NCBI GenBank assembly: GCA_900767685.1
Contig: CAAGAB010000206.1
Coordinates: forward strand, 1-12,105
Length of the DNA: 12,105 bases
From: an uncultured Coprococcus sp.
Lineage (GTDB): Bacteria; Bacillota_A; Clostridia; Lachnospirales; Lachnospiraceae
Direction of reading: 5' to 3'
The notes beneath the pieces are model-generated. The model made no database searches. It was given only the letters and a program-made list of their open reading frames with translations, and had not been told where the DNA came from. Positions 6,006 to 12,105 of the stretch are shown here, piece after piece. The number at the start of each line of letters is the position of its first letter. The stretch's first letter is position 1. The position numbers and the translations under genes were made by a program.

Positions 6006-6122
6006 ATGTCATACATCAAAATCACAGAGGTTCAGAAAGAGATTCCAACAGAAATTCTAAAAGAAATTCTAATTTTAAAAGGAGTTCTAGAAGAAATTTT
6101 AAAAATCTGGCATAAGTTTTAG
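6006..6122 (+). CDS. Candidate 38-aa small protein (amphipathic helix)
   Basis: An open frame from ATG 6006 to TAG 6122, ending 29 nt before the coat-protein gene. The product starts MSYIKITEVQKE and continues as an Ile/Leu-Lys/Glu pattern (EILKEIL, GVLEEILKIW) that would form an amphipathic helix. Much of it is encoded by an imperfect 12-bp tandem repeat (6050-6103), which by itself produces such patterns. No good ribosome binding site precedes it (only GAGATG). It may be a real small protein sharing a transcript with the coat gene, or chance coding from repeats. No family is recognised. Confidence 0.25.
   Translation: MSYIKITEVQKEIPTEILKEILILKGVLEEILKIWHKF
6050..6103 (+). repeat. Imperfect 12-bp tandem repeat
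   Basis: Units AGAAATTCTAAA (6050-6061), AGAAATTCTAAT (6062-6073), a half unit TTTAAA, AGGAGTTCTAGA (6080-6091) and AGAAATTTTAAA (6092-6103). The period is a multiple of three, keeping the 6006-6122 frame open. Confidence 0.6.
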
Positions 6123-6151
6123 GCGGAATCTTAATCGGAAGGAGTATAGCT

Positions 6152-6610
6152 ATGATATTAAAGGAAAAAGAGAAAACAGTTATTCAGGATCTGCAGACAC
6201 AGGAGAAGTCTTGTGTGGAGAAGTATGGACGATATGCTGAGCAGGCGAAGGATCCGGAGCTCAAGAATCTGTTCCAGACTATTCAGAAGGAAGAGCAGAA
6301 GCATTATGATTCACTTACACAGGTGCTCGATGGACAGGTCCCTCAGTGTGATTGCAACGACAGCAATGGAAAAGATTATGAGCCAAAGCAGACATACAAG
6401 ATGATGGACGATTCAGAGGATAAGAAGAATGACAAGTTCCTTGCAACAGACTGTATCGGAACGGAGAAACTTGTGTCAGGCGAGTACAATGGCGAGATAT
6501 TTGCATTTGGCGAGAGTGCGGTCAGAAAGCTGCTTGCAGACATACAGATCGAGGAACAGAATCACGCCGAGATGCTCTACAAGTACAAGGTTGCAAATGG
6601 AATGGTGTAG
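6152..6610 (+). CDS. CotF-family spore coat / ferritin-like protein
   Basis: A 152-residue, mostly helical protein of the Coat F / ferritin-like group. Two halves each carry an E-E-x-x-H helix: KEEQKH (46-51) and IEEQNH (133-138), the spacing seen in di-metal four-helix bundles. They are separated by a polar loop (~60-100) with a Cys-Asp-Cys (QCDCND), unusual for a plain coat protein. In Bacillus, CotF is a spore coat component; clostridial relatives are annotated as coat proteins but their role is not well shown. There is no signal peptide. ATG 6152 has GGAAGGAG (6137-6144) seven bases upstream. It stands alone: the next gene is past the repeat cluster. No sporulation-sigma promoter could be identified with confidence upstream. 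Confidence 0.8.
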   Translation: MILKEKEKTVIQDLQTQEKSCVEKYGRYAEQAKDPELKNLFQTIQKEEQKHYDSLTQVLDGQVPQCDCNDSNGKDYEPKQTYKMMDDSEDKKNDKFLATDCIGTEKLVSGEYNGEIFAFGESAVRKLLADIQIEEQNHAEMLYKYKVANGMV

Positions 6611-6623
6611 GCAGCTTACTGAT

Positions 6624-6791
6624 GGGGACGGAGGTACCAGTGGGGACGGAGGTACCTGACCCCTTGGGGCAAATTTGACGTAAATAGGCGAAAAAAAGGG
6701 CAAAAGGGGACGGAGGTACCTGACCCCTTTTGGGAATTTGGCGAAAATAGGTAAAAAAAGTGGCGAAAAGGGGACGGAGGTACCTGTCCCC
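6624..6791. repeat. REP-like repeat cluster 1 (one partial, three full copies)
   Basis: A 22-bp element, GGGGACGGAGGTACC followed by TGACCCC or TGTCCCC, occurs at 6642-6663, 6706-6727 and 6770-6791, with a truncated copy (first 15 bp) at 6624-6638. The full copies are exactly 64 bp apart, and the 42-bp stretches between align without gaps (TTTTGGG..., ...AGG(C/T)(G/A)AAAAAA..., GGCGAAAA). The element is an imperfect palindrome: GGGGAC/GTCCCC around the palindrome AGGTACCT, with an extra GG on the left. The first two full copies have TGACCCC (one A-A mismatch in the stem); the last has TGTCCCC. It resembles REP/BIME elements mobilised by TnpA-REP transposases, but no transposase is in the window. 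It may also end the coat-protein transcript. Confidence 0.88.
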
Positions 6792-6792
6792 T

Positions 6793-6823
6793 TTGACAAA
6801 ACGGATTAAAAATGTAGTATACT
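6793..6823 (+). promoter_or_regulatory. Promoter of the nuclease gene
   Basis: TTGACA (6793-6798) starts two bases after the last repeat copy. The -10 is either TAGTAT (6815-6820, 16-bp spacing) or TATACT (6818-6823, 19-bp spacing). A dyad ACTGT-TAT-ACAGT (6821-6833) overlaps the likely start and could be an operator. The leader to ATG 6899 would be about 70 nt. Confidence 0.5.
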
Positions 6824-6898
6824 GTTATACAGTTCATTATGAGTAGAATAATGGTAAGACACATTTGGGGTGTTTACAATTAAGAGGAGAAAGGTAAA

Positions 6899-8092
6899 AT
6901 GAAGAGAAAATTCTATAGTGTGCTATATGTTGTAGTATTTGCGTTGGTGCTGTCAGGCTGCAGTCTGTCAGGAATTGCAGATGGCAGTAAATCGGCGGTT
7001 AATGGTAATCACGCTTCTGATGAGGTAACTACTGTATCTGAGCAGGTAACTTCTGCGGAGACTACGACAACAGAGGAGATCACGGAACCCCAAAGTGATA
7101 TTTCATCAGAAAGCTTAGAAACCACTGTGGATACGACAGTTTCGGATATTGGTGGGGCAGCAGACGCGAGCACCGAGGGAAAGGCAGCTTCAAATATGGA
7201 GCTTGCTGATATTCCAGCATATTCCGGAAGTGCATATTGTGAGATAAATGGCAATGTGCCGGCATTTGGCGATGATGAGCTGGTGACGGATGCATTTGAG
7301 AACTATAGTGATCTGGACTCACTTGGAAGGTGCGGAGTTGCTTATGCCAACATTTGTAAAGAGATCATGCCGACGGAGGAGCGAGGAGCGATAGGTATGG
7401 TCAAGCCTTCGGGCTGGCATACGGTGAAGTACAATGATAGGATCGATGGAAATTATTTGTATAACCGATGTCATTTGATCGGTTATCAGCTTGCCGGAGA
7501 AAATGCAAATGAGAAGAATCTGATAACGGGAACCAGATACCTTAACGTGACAGGTATGCTTCCATTTGAAAATGAAGTGGCTGATTATGTGGAGAGCACC
7601 GGAAACCATGTGCTTTACAGGGTCACGCCGATATTTGACGGGGATAACCTTGTTGCTTCTGGAGTGCAGATGGAGGCTGAGTCCGTGGAGGACAAAGGCG
7701 CTGGGGTTAGCTTTAACGTGTATGTGTACAATGTGCAGCCTGGGGTGCTGATTGACTATGCAACCGGTGGTAGTGAGGCGGATCCGGGATATGTGGTGCC
7801 GAGAGAAAATACGAGTTCGGATGTATCTGGTGAAGATGGAGGCCAGGCAGCAGAGGCTGGAACAAGCGAGGAAACTCAGAACACAGAGTCAAAGGCTGAT
7901 GATACATCGGAAGCTCAGACGGAGGCAGCGAACGAGGATACATATATAGTAAACACTAACACGGGCAAATTCCATAAGCCGTCATGCAAAAGTGTGAAAC
8001 AGATGAAGAAATCCAATAAGTCCGAGAGAACGGCCACAAGGGATGCGCTTATATCTGAGGGATATGAGCCTTGTAAGAATTGTAATCCATAG
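6899..8092 (+). CDS. Secreted lipoprotein DNA/RNA non-specific endonuclease
   Basis: A 397-residue exported nuclease. Residues 1-20 are a lipoprotein signal ending in LSG with lipidation Cys C21. A Thr/Ser/Glu-rich linker follows (~22-100). The ββα-metal (Endonuclease_NS_2, EndA-like) domain spans ~105-290; YNRCHLIGYQLAG has the catalytic His (H192), and NEKNLITGTRYLN supplies the metal-binding and support Asn residues (N207, N216). A second Glu/Ser/Thr-rich linker (~300-347) joins a 50-residue C-terminal module with H359, C363, C392 and C395 (HKPSC ... CKNC), a probable zinc-binding domain often seen at the end of Firmicutes surface nucleases. It likely degrades extracellular DNA or RNA for nutrition or biofilm turnover, or takes part in DNA uptake; no competence genes are adjacent. 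GAGGAG at 6884-6889 supports the start. It is monocistronic and followed by a terminator. Confidence 0.9.
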   Translation: MKRKFYSVLYVVVFALVLSGCSLSGIADGSKSAVNGNHASDEVTTVSEQVTSAETTTTEEITEPQSDISSESLETTVDTTVSDIGGAADASTEGKAASNMELADIPAYSGSAYCEINGNVPAFGDDELVTDAFENYSDLDSLGRCGVAYANICKEIMPTEERGAIGMVKPSGWHTVKYNDRIDGNYLYNRCHLIGYQLAGENANEKNLITGTRYLNVTGMLPFENEVADYVESTGNHVLYRVTPIFDGDNLVASGVQMEAESVEDKGAGVSFNVYVYNVQPGVLIDYATGGSEADPGYVVPRENTSSDVSGEDGGQAAEAGTSEETQNTESKADDTSEAQTEAANEDTYIVNTNTGKFHKPSCKSVKQMKKSNKSERTATRDALISEGYEPCKNCNP

Positions 8093-8138
8093 TTGGATTT
8101 GATTGTTAAGGCTTTTAAATGCGCTACAGAGGTTATAC

Positions 8139-8180
8139 AACAACCACTTGATATAACAGACTATATCAGGTGGTTGTTTT
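8139..8180 (+). terminator. Intrinsic terminator after the nuclease gene
   Basis: A 17-bp stem (AACAACCACTTGATATA at 8139-8155 with 8162-8178, one G:U pair), 6-nt loop ACAGAC and TTTT at the end. Confidence 0.88.
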
Positions 8181-8247
8181 GTTATAGAGGTAAAGCACAT
8201 ATTTTATCAAAATATTATATATGACAGGAAAATTATCAAAACATCAC

Positions 8248-8275
8248 TTGACAACATAAGGATTATATATAAAAT
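8248..8275 (+). promoter_or_regulatory. Promoter of the tetR-type gene
   Basis: TTGACA (8248-8253) and TAAAAT (8270-8275) with 16-bp spacing; an upstream TATATA run offers alternative -10 boxes. The predicted start, about 8282, is just before the dyad at 8286-8304. Confidence 0.55.
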
Positions 8276-8285
8276 GTAACAGTGT

Positions 8286-8304
8286 AATATAACGTTGTTA
8301 TATT
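8286..8304. promoter_or_regulatory. Operator-like dyad (probable TetR autoregulation site)
   Basis: AATATAAC (8286-8293) and GTTATATT (8297-8304) are exact complements around GTT, a 19-bp dyad of the size bound by TetR-family dimers, immediately after the predicted transcription start. Binding would block its own promoter. Confidence 0.6.
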
Positions 8305-8366
8305 TACGCAAGAGCAATATTGATATGGCACTTGTATTCGAAATCCGTTCCGGTAAGGAGTAATGC

Positions 8367-8393
8367 ATGCCGGACGAGAGAGGGGATATATGA
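8367..8393 (+). CDS. Possible 8-codon leader ORF overlapping the tetR start
   Basis: AAGGAG (8355-8360) is six bases from ATG 8367, an ideal distance, opening M-P-D-E-R-G-D-I with its TGA at 8391-8393. That stop overlaps the preferred regulator start (ATGA, 8390-8393), the arrangement of translational coupling. The same AAGGAG is only two bases from ATG 8363 in the regulator frame, too close for normal initiation. Suggestive, not proven. Confidence 0.35.
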   Translation: MPDERGDI

Positions 8394-9022
8394 CAGAAAA
8401 GGCAGAAAATACAAGACAAAATATTCTGAATACAGCGCTGAAACATTTCCTTGAGTACGGATTTGCGGGGGCATCACTCAGAAGCATAGTTAAGGATGCC
8501 GGACTTACGACAGGGGCATTTTACAAGTATTATCCCACAAAGGAGGCTCTTTTTGATGCGCTGATAGATCCGTATGTGGAGGAGTTGTACAGGATATATG
8601 ACAGCGTGCTTGAGAAGTTCCAGAGTCTGCCACCGGAGAAGCAAACTGAGAACATGACAAGCGCATCTGGTGACGGAATGGATCAAATGGTGAATTATGT
8701 ATATGACCATTATGACAATTTCAAACTACTGTTGCGGTGCAGCGACAATGAAAAGTACGGAGATATGATACACAATCTGGTAGATAGAGAGATGAGATCT
8801 TCAAAACAATATGTAGATGAGATGCACAGAGCAGGTATAGATTTGCCAGATATAAGCGACAGTCTGTGTCATATGATATACAGTGGATTTTTCTCGGCGA
8901 TATTTCAGATCATTGAGCACGACATGGACCGCGAGACTGCGATAGAGAATGTCGGTAAACTCAAGAGATTCTACACTGGAGGCTGGGAGAGAATATGGAA
9001 AGTGCGGTTCCCGGAGAAGTAG
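8390..9022 (+). CDS. TetR/AcrR family transcriptional regulator
   Basis: A 210-residue one-component repressor from the preferred start. The N-terminal DNA-binding domain runs ENTRQNILNTALKHFLEYGF then the HTH at ~27-48 (SLRSIVKDAGLTTGAFYKYY), followed by PTKEALFDAL, a near-textbook TetR pattern. The C-terminal ligand domain (~55-210) is all helical, with no recognised ligand motif. ATG 8390 is chosen because the protein then begins like family members and AGAGGGG lies just upstream; ATG 8363 would add nine residues (start M-H-A-G). An operator-like dyad at 8286-8304 suggests autoregulation. The ABC exporter pair follows about 350 bp downstream in the same direction, so this is probably a regulator of efflux, although the terminator at 9046-9082 and a repeat cluster lie between. 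Confidence 0.92.
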   Translation: MTEKAENTRQNILNTALKHFLEYGFAGASLRSIVKDAGLTTGAFYKYYPTKEALFDALIDPYVEELYRIYDSVLEKFQSLPPEKQTENMTSASGDGMDQMVNYVYDHYDNFKLLLRCSDNEKYGDMIHNLVDREMRSSKQYVDEMHRAGIDLPDISDSLCHMIYSGFFSAIFQIIEHDMDRETAIENVGKLKRFYTGGWERIWKVRFPEK

Positions 9023-9045
9023 GGAGCTGCGATATTGTAGGAATA

Positions 9046-9082
9046 TATGCGGAAAGGGAGTTCGCCCGGTCCGCATAGTTTT
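9046..9082 (+). terminator. Probable terminator after the tetR-type gene
   Basis: TATGCGG (9046-9052) pairs with CCGCATA (9071-9077), with an inner GGG/CCC pairing, followed by GTTTT. It is less clean than the other terminators in the window. Confidence 0.55.
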
Positions 9083-9095
9083 AACCCGTGGGTTA
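9082..9095. promoter_or_regulatory. Dyad upstream of the ABC operon
   Basis: TAACCC (9082-9087) and GGGTTA (9090-9095) form a tight dyad, followed at once by GATATAAC (9096-9103), which shares ATATAAC with the operator-like site in the tetR promoter. It could be a second binding site controlling the exporters. No convincing promoter hexamers were assigned between here and the repeats. Confidence 0.3.
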
Positions 9096-9177
9096 GATAT
9101 AACTAATGTAAATAAGCTATATCGAACTAAATTCAACTACGATCTAATACGAATCCGAGGCTGATGACGAAGGCCCG

Positions 9178-9327
9178 GGGGACGGAGGTACCTGACCCCT
9201 TTTGGGGTTTTGGACAAAAACAGGCGAAAAAAGGGCGAAATGGGGACGGAGGTACCTGTCCCCTTTTGATGATTTTGCCAAAAAACAAGGAAAAAACGTG
9301 CAAACGGGGACGGAGGTACCTGTCCCC
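9178..9327. repeat. REP-like repeat cluster 2 (three full copies)
   Basis: Copies of the 22-bp element occur at 9178-9199 (TGACCCC end), 9242-9263 and 9306-9327 (both TGTCCCC ends), again exactly 64 bp apart, in the same orientation as cluster 1 and with related 42-bp spacers. The cluster ends 48 bp before the exporter start codon, so a transcript begun upstream would carry three hairpins in its leader. Confidence 0.88.
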
Positions 9328-9375
9328 AGTTCGACGTTATGTAAAAGATAAAATAATAAAACAGGAGGAGAAAAG

Positions 9376-11139
9376 GTGGAAGAAAAGAAGAAATCAGCTG
9401 TAAGTTGGGTACTCACATGGGCGGGGCAGAAGAGGTCGTCTTATGTGTGGAGCGTCATATTGGCGGTTATCAATGTAGTATTCAAGATAGTTCCGTATTT
9501 CATCATTGCGGATGTGGTGAGGATGTTCCTTGACGGGGAGAAGGATCTTAAGGAATATATGGTGAAGGCTTTTATCATAGCGGGCTCGTTTATACTTGCT
9601 GAGCTTTGCCACAGTGTATCAACGACATGTTCACATAAGGCGACATTTACAGTGCTTGCAAATATCAGAAAGTCATGCTGCGACAAGCTTGCAAGAGTGC
9701 CGCTTGGATACGTGAAGGATACGCCGTCGGGTTCGTTCAAGAACATTATGGTGGAGAGAATAGACAGCATAGAGACGACTCTGGCACATGTTGTGCCTGA
9801 GTTTACATCCAACCTGCTGGCTCCAATCATTGTTATCGTGTATTTCTTCGTGGTTGACTGGAGACTTGCATTGTTCTCATTTATCCCGATCATATTGGGA
9901 TTCGCAACGTACATGGGAATGATGATCGACTTCCAGGAGAACTACGACAGGACAGTTGAGAAGACCAAGGCGCTGAACGACGCTGCAGTTGAGTACATAG
10001 ATGGAATCGAGGTCATCAAGGCATTTGGCAGGACGGAGAGCTCGTATGCCAAGTTCACAAAGGCGGCAAAGGAGAATGCCGATTCGTATATCAACTGGAT
10101 GAAGAAGTGCTCATTCTTCCAGGCAGCCATGTTCGTCATCACACCGTACACACTTGCAACAGTGCTTCCGATAGGTGCGCACTATGTGTCAAATGGTTCG
10201 CTCACCACCGCGGATTTCGTTGTGTGTATCATCCTCTCACTTGGAATAGTCGGCCCGCTGCTCACCATCGGTTCATACACCGATGACTTAGGCAAGCTGT
10301 CGACAGTCATCGGAGAGGTGACAGGAATCCTGGAGCAGCCGGAGCTTGTGAGACCTGAGCGAACAAAGGCACAGCCGAAGGACAATGGAATAAAGGTTAC
10401 AGATATTACATTTGGCTATCACGACAAGGAGATACTCCACGGCGTGAGCATGGATATAAAGGCGGGAACGGTAAATGCGATAGTCGGTCCGTCGGGAAGC
10501 GGAAAGTCTACAATAGCCAAGCTGATAGCTTCACTGTGGGATGTGAACAGCGGAAGCATAGAGATCGGTGGCGTGGACATAAAGGATATCGCGCTGGCGG
10601 ATTTCAACGACAGGCTTGCGTATGTGTCACAGGATAATTACCTGTTCAACGAGACAGTCAGGGACAACATAAGACAGGGAAGACCGAATGCCACGGACGC
10701 CGAGGTCGAGGAGGTAGCCAGAAAGAGCGGCTGCTATGACTTTATCATGAACCTTGAGAACGGATTTGACACCGTAGTCGGCGGTGCAGGTGGACATTTG
10801 TCAGGCGGCGAGAGACAGAGGATATCCATCGCAAGGGCCATGCTGAAGGATGCGCCGATAGTCATATTGGACGAGGCTACAGCTTACACCGATCCGGAGA
10901 ATGAGGCCATACTTCAGAGCTCCATCGCCAAGCTTGTTGCGGGCAAGACACTGATAGTCATAGCCCACAGACTGTCCACCATCAAGGATGCGGATCAGAT
11001 ATTTGTGGTAAATGCAGGAAATGTGGAGGCTCACGGAACGCACGCGGAGCTTCTTAGCAAATGTACACTTTACAGGGATATGTGGCAGGCACACATCTCG
11101 GTCAAGGATACGACAGGCGATGAAAAGGAGGGCGAGTAA
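9376..11139 (+). CDS. ABC exporter half-transporter (TM domain fused to ATPase)
   Basis: A 587-residue ABCB-type exporter subunit. The membrane domain occupies ~1-310 (six helices predicted, hydrophobic stretches near 22-46, 62-78, 138-162, 168-185, 240-262, 278-300) and the ATPase domain ~335-570. Motifs are intact: Walker A GPSGSGKST (371-379), Q-loop Q419, signature LSGGERQ (475-481), Walker B IVILDE with catalytic E500, and H-loop H531. The D-loop region reads ATAYTDPENE rather than the common ATSALD, a pattern I associate with the YbtPQ/IrtAB-like branch; the substrate is unknown (drug, peptide, lipid or siderophore). The start is GTG 9376 with AGGAGG (9363-9368) seven bases upstream. 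The next subunit starts two bases after the stop, so the pair is probably a heterodimer. Control by the upstream TetR protein is likely. Confidence 0.92.
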   Translation: MEEKKKSAVSWVLTWAGQKRSSYVWSVILAVINVVFKIVPYFIIADVVRMFLDGEKDLKEYMVKAFIIAGSFILAELCHSVSTTCSHKATFTVLANIRKSCCDKLARVPLGYVKDTPSGSFKNIMVERIDSIETTLAHVVPEFTSNLLAPIIVIVYFFVVDWRLALFSFIPIILGFATYMGMMIDFQENYDRTVEKTKALNDAAVEYIDGIEVIKAFGRTESSYAKFTKAAKENADSYINWMKKCSFFQAAMFVITPYTLATVLPIGAHYVSNGSLTTADFVVCIILSLGIVGPLLTIGSYTDDLGKLSTVIGEVTGILEQPELVRPERTKAQPKDNGIKVTDITFGYHDKEILHGVSMDIKAGTVNAIVGPSGSGKSTIAKLIASLWDVNSGSIEIGGVDIKDIALADFNDRLAYVSQDNYLFNETVRDNIRQGRPNATDAEVEEVARKSGCYDFIMNLENGFDTVVGGAGGHLSGGERQRISIARAMLKDAPIVILDEATAYTDPENEAILQSSIAKLVAGKTLIVIAHRLSTIKDADQIFVVNAGNVEAHGTHAELLSKCTLYRDMWQAHISVKDTTGDEKEGE

Positions 11140-11140
11140 T

Positions 11141-12105
11141 ATGTTCGGAGTACTTAAAAAGTTCTTCCTGTTCTCAGGTAAGGAAAACAGCCGCAAGTTC
11201 AAGCGTTCAATAGTGATAAGCCTGATAGACGCATTGGCATCGGCGCTGAAGATCCCGGCTATAATGTGTGTCCTCATGGGCGTTATAGAGGGGAAAGACC
11301 TTGGAAAATACATACTTGGCTCAATAGCCATCATGGCGGTATCCGTTATAGTTGGGATACTCTGCAAGATGTCGTCGACCGTGCTTCAGACAGAGGGCGG
11401 CTACACCACAGCGGCATTCAAGCGTATAGAGATGGCGGAGCACCTCAGATATGTGCCGATGGGATATTTCAATTCCAACAGTATAGGCGAGATCGCGTCA
11501 GTCACGACAAATACCATGGAGAATCTGGGGGATGTGGCTACGAGAGTTGTCATGCTCACGACACAGGGACTCCTCGAGACATCCATGATCATACTCATGA
11601 TCCTGCTCTGCGACTGGAGGATCGCACTGGTATCACTTGTTGGAGTTGCCATATTCCTTGTGATAAATACGGTGATGCAGAATGCCGGCAAGCAGGCATC
11701 TTCGGCGAAGATTGACTGCGACACTGAGCTCATAAACCAGATCATGGAGTACATACAGGGCATATCGGAGGTCAAATCCTACAACCTCATAGGCAAGCAG
11801 ACGAAGAGGCTCAATGCGGCAAATGAAGTCTGCGTCAGAGCAAATGTAAAGATGGAGCTTGTCTATGTCCCATATCATTTTCTCCAAAGCATTGTGACAA
11901 AGCTTACAGGGGTAGCGATAATAGGACTTTCGGCTTACTTCTATATAAATGGCAGTATGAGCGTTCTGTATGCTGTGGGTATGTCGATCGCGGCGTTCAT
12001 GCTGTATGGGGGCCTTGAGACCATGGGAACATTTTCATCTCTGATACATGTGGTCAGTGTGTGCGTAGACAAGGCAAATGCAGTGCTCGGACTTGACACA
12101 ATGGA
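11141..12105 (+). CDS. Second ABC exporter half-transporter (partial, runs off window)
   Basis: An open frame from ATG 11141 to the window edge (321 codons seen, no stop). AAGGAG at 11125-11130 lies ten bases upstream, inside the end of the preceding gene. The visible part is the membrane domain of an ABCB-type exporter: an N-terminal basic stretch (FKRSIVIS), hydrophobic helices, the coupling-helix style region VPMGYFNSNSIGEIASVTTN (about residues 106-125), which matches VPLGYVKDTPSGSFKNIMVE in its neighbour, and the IQGISEVKSYN segment (about 206-216). The ATPase half must lie beyond the window. It pairs with the 9376 gene as a heterodimer, the usual arrangement for two adjacent half-transporters. 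Whether its ATPase site is degenerate cannot be seen. Confidence 0.92.
   Translation, partial: MFGVLKKFFLFSGKENSRKFKRSIVISLIDALASALKIPAIMCVLMGVIEGKDLGKYILGSIAIMAVSVIVGILCKMSSTVLQTEGGYTTAAFKRIEMAEHLRYVPMGYFNSNSIGEIASVTTNTMENLGDVATRVVMLTTQGLLETSMIILMILLCDWRIALVSLVGVAIFLVINTVMQNAGKQASSAKIDCDTELINQIMEYIQGISEVKSYNLIGKQTKRLNAANEVCVRANVKMELVYVPYHFLQSIVTKLTGVAIIGLSAYFYINGSMSVLYAVGMSIAAFMLYGGLETMGTFSSLIHVVSVCVDKANAVLGLDTM

Noticed and set aside
5593..6012. Minus-strand 139-codon open frame in the gene-poor stretch
   Set aside because: The translation is Ser/His/Pro-rich and patternless, spans the terminator region at 5640-5672 and the degenerate repeats, and no ribosome binding site or family motif was seen.
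6476..6864. Overlapping minus-strand open frames with repeated GTSVPF / RYLRP peptides
   Set aside because: These are translations of the GGTACC repeat clusters, not genes. They lack ribosome binding sites and occur wherever the repeat does (also 9144-9416).
7009..7254. Minus-strand 81-codon Ser/Val-rich frame
   Set aside because: It is the mirror of the Thr/Ser/Glu-rich linker in the nuclease lipoprotein; the low complexity of the linker keeps it open.
6624..9327. CRISPR-like regular spacing of 22-bp repeats
   Set aside because: The 42-bp intervals are related to each other rather than unique, each cluster has only three full repeats, and no cas genes are present. REP-type elements fit better.

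Overview
The window looks like a chromosomal segment from a gut-type Firmicute, most likely a Lachnospiraceae (Clostridium cluster XIVa) relative. Grounds: the 23S rRNA 3' end, moderately low GC with AT-rich intergenic DNA, strong AGGAGG-type ribosome binding sites, many intrinsic terminators, a CotF-type coat protein, and the family mix (GH32 enzyme, HTH plus DUF3169 pair, TetR plus paired ABC exporters). The genus cannot be fixed from the sequence alone. All protein genes are on the + strand.

Layout. 1-238 is the 3' end of a 23S rRNA, followed by a structured spacer with no 5S gene and then tRNA-Trp(CCA) with a strong terminator. 669-1574 is an O-acetylserine sulfhydrylase (cysK-type) gene whose last 41 bp are repeated in tandem just downstream. 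1780-3315 encodes an intracellular GH32 sucrose/fructan hydrolase. 3363-3460 is an unusual control region: a 19-bp-arm inverted repeat carrying a -35 box, a matching -10, then a 22-bp perfect palindrome. It precedes a three-gene set of a 282-aa membrane protein of unknown function, a 69-aa Xre/Cro-type regulator and a six-TM DUF3169 protein. About 670 bp without a recognised gene follows, holding two terminators, degenerate repeats and one candidate 38-codon gene. 6152-6610 encodes a ferritin-like CotF-family protein.

From 6624 the window becomes accessory-like. Two clusters of a GGGGACGGAGGTACC repeat, each with three full copies spaced exactly 64 bp, lie 5' and 3' of a segment with a secreted lipoprotein DNA/RNA nuclease and a TetR regulator. 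The second cluster lies in the gap before two adjacent ABC exporter half-transporter genes; the second of these runs off the window.

How they fit together. The TetR protein, with an operator-like dyad in its own promoter, is a plausible local regulator of the ABC pair, although the repeat cluster separates them. The HTH protein is the natural candidate to bind the palindromes upstream of its operon. The best candidates for undescribed biology are the 282-aa/HTH/DUF3169 locus with its double-dyad promoter and the 64-bp repeat arrays. No defence system, CRISPR array, prophage or transposase was seen.
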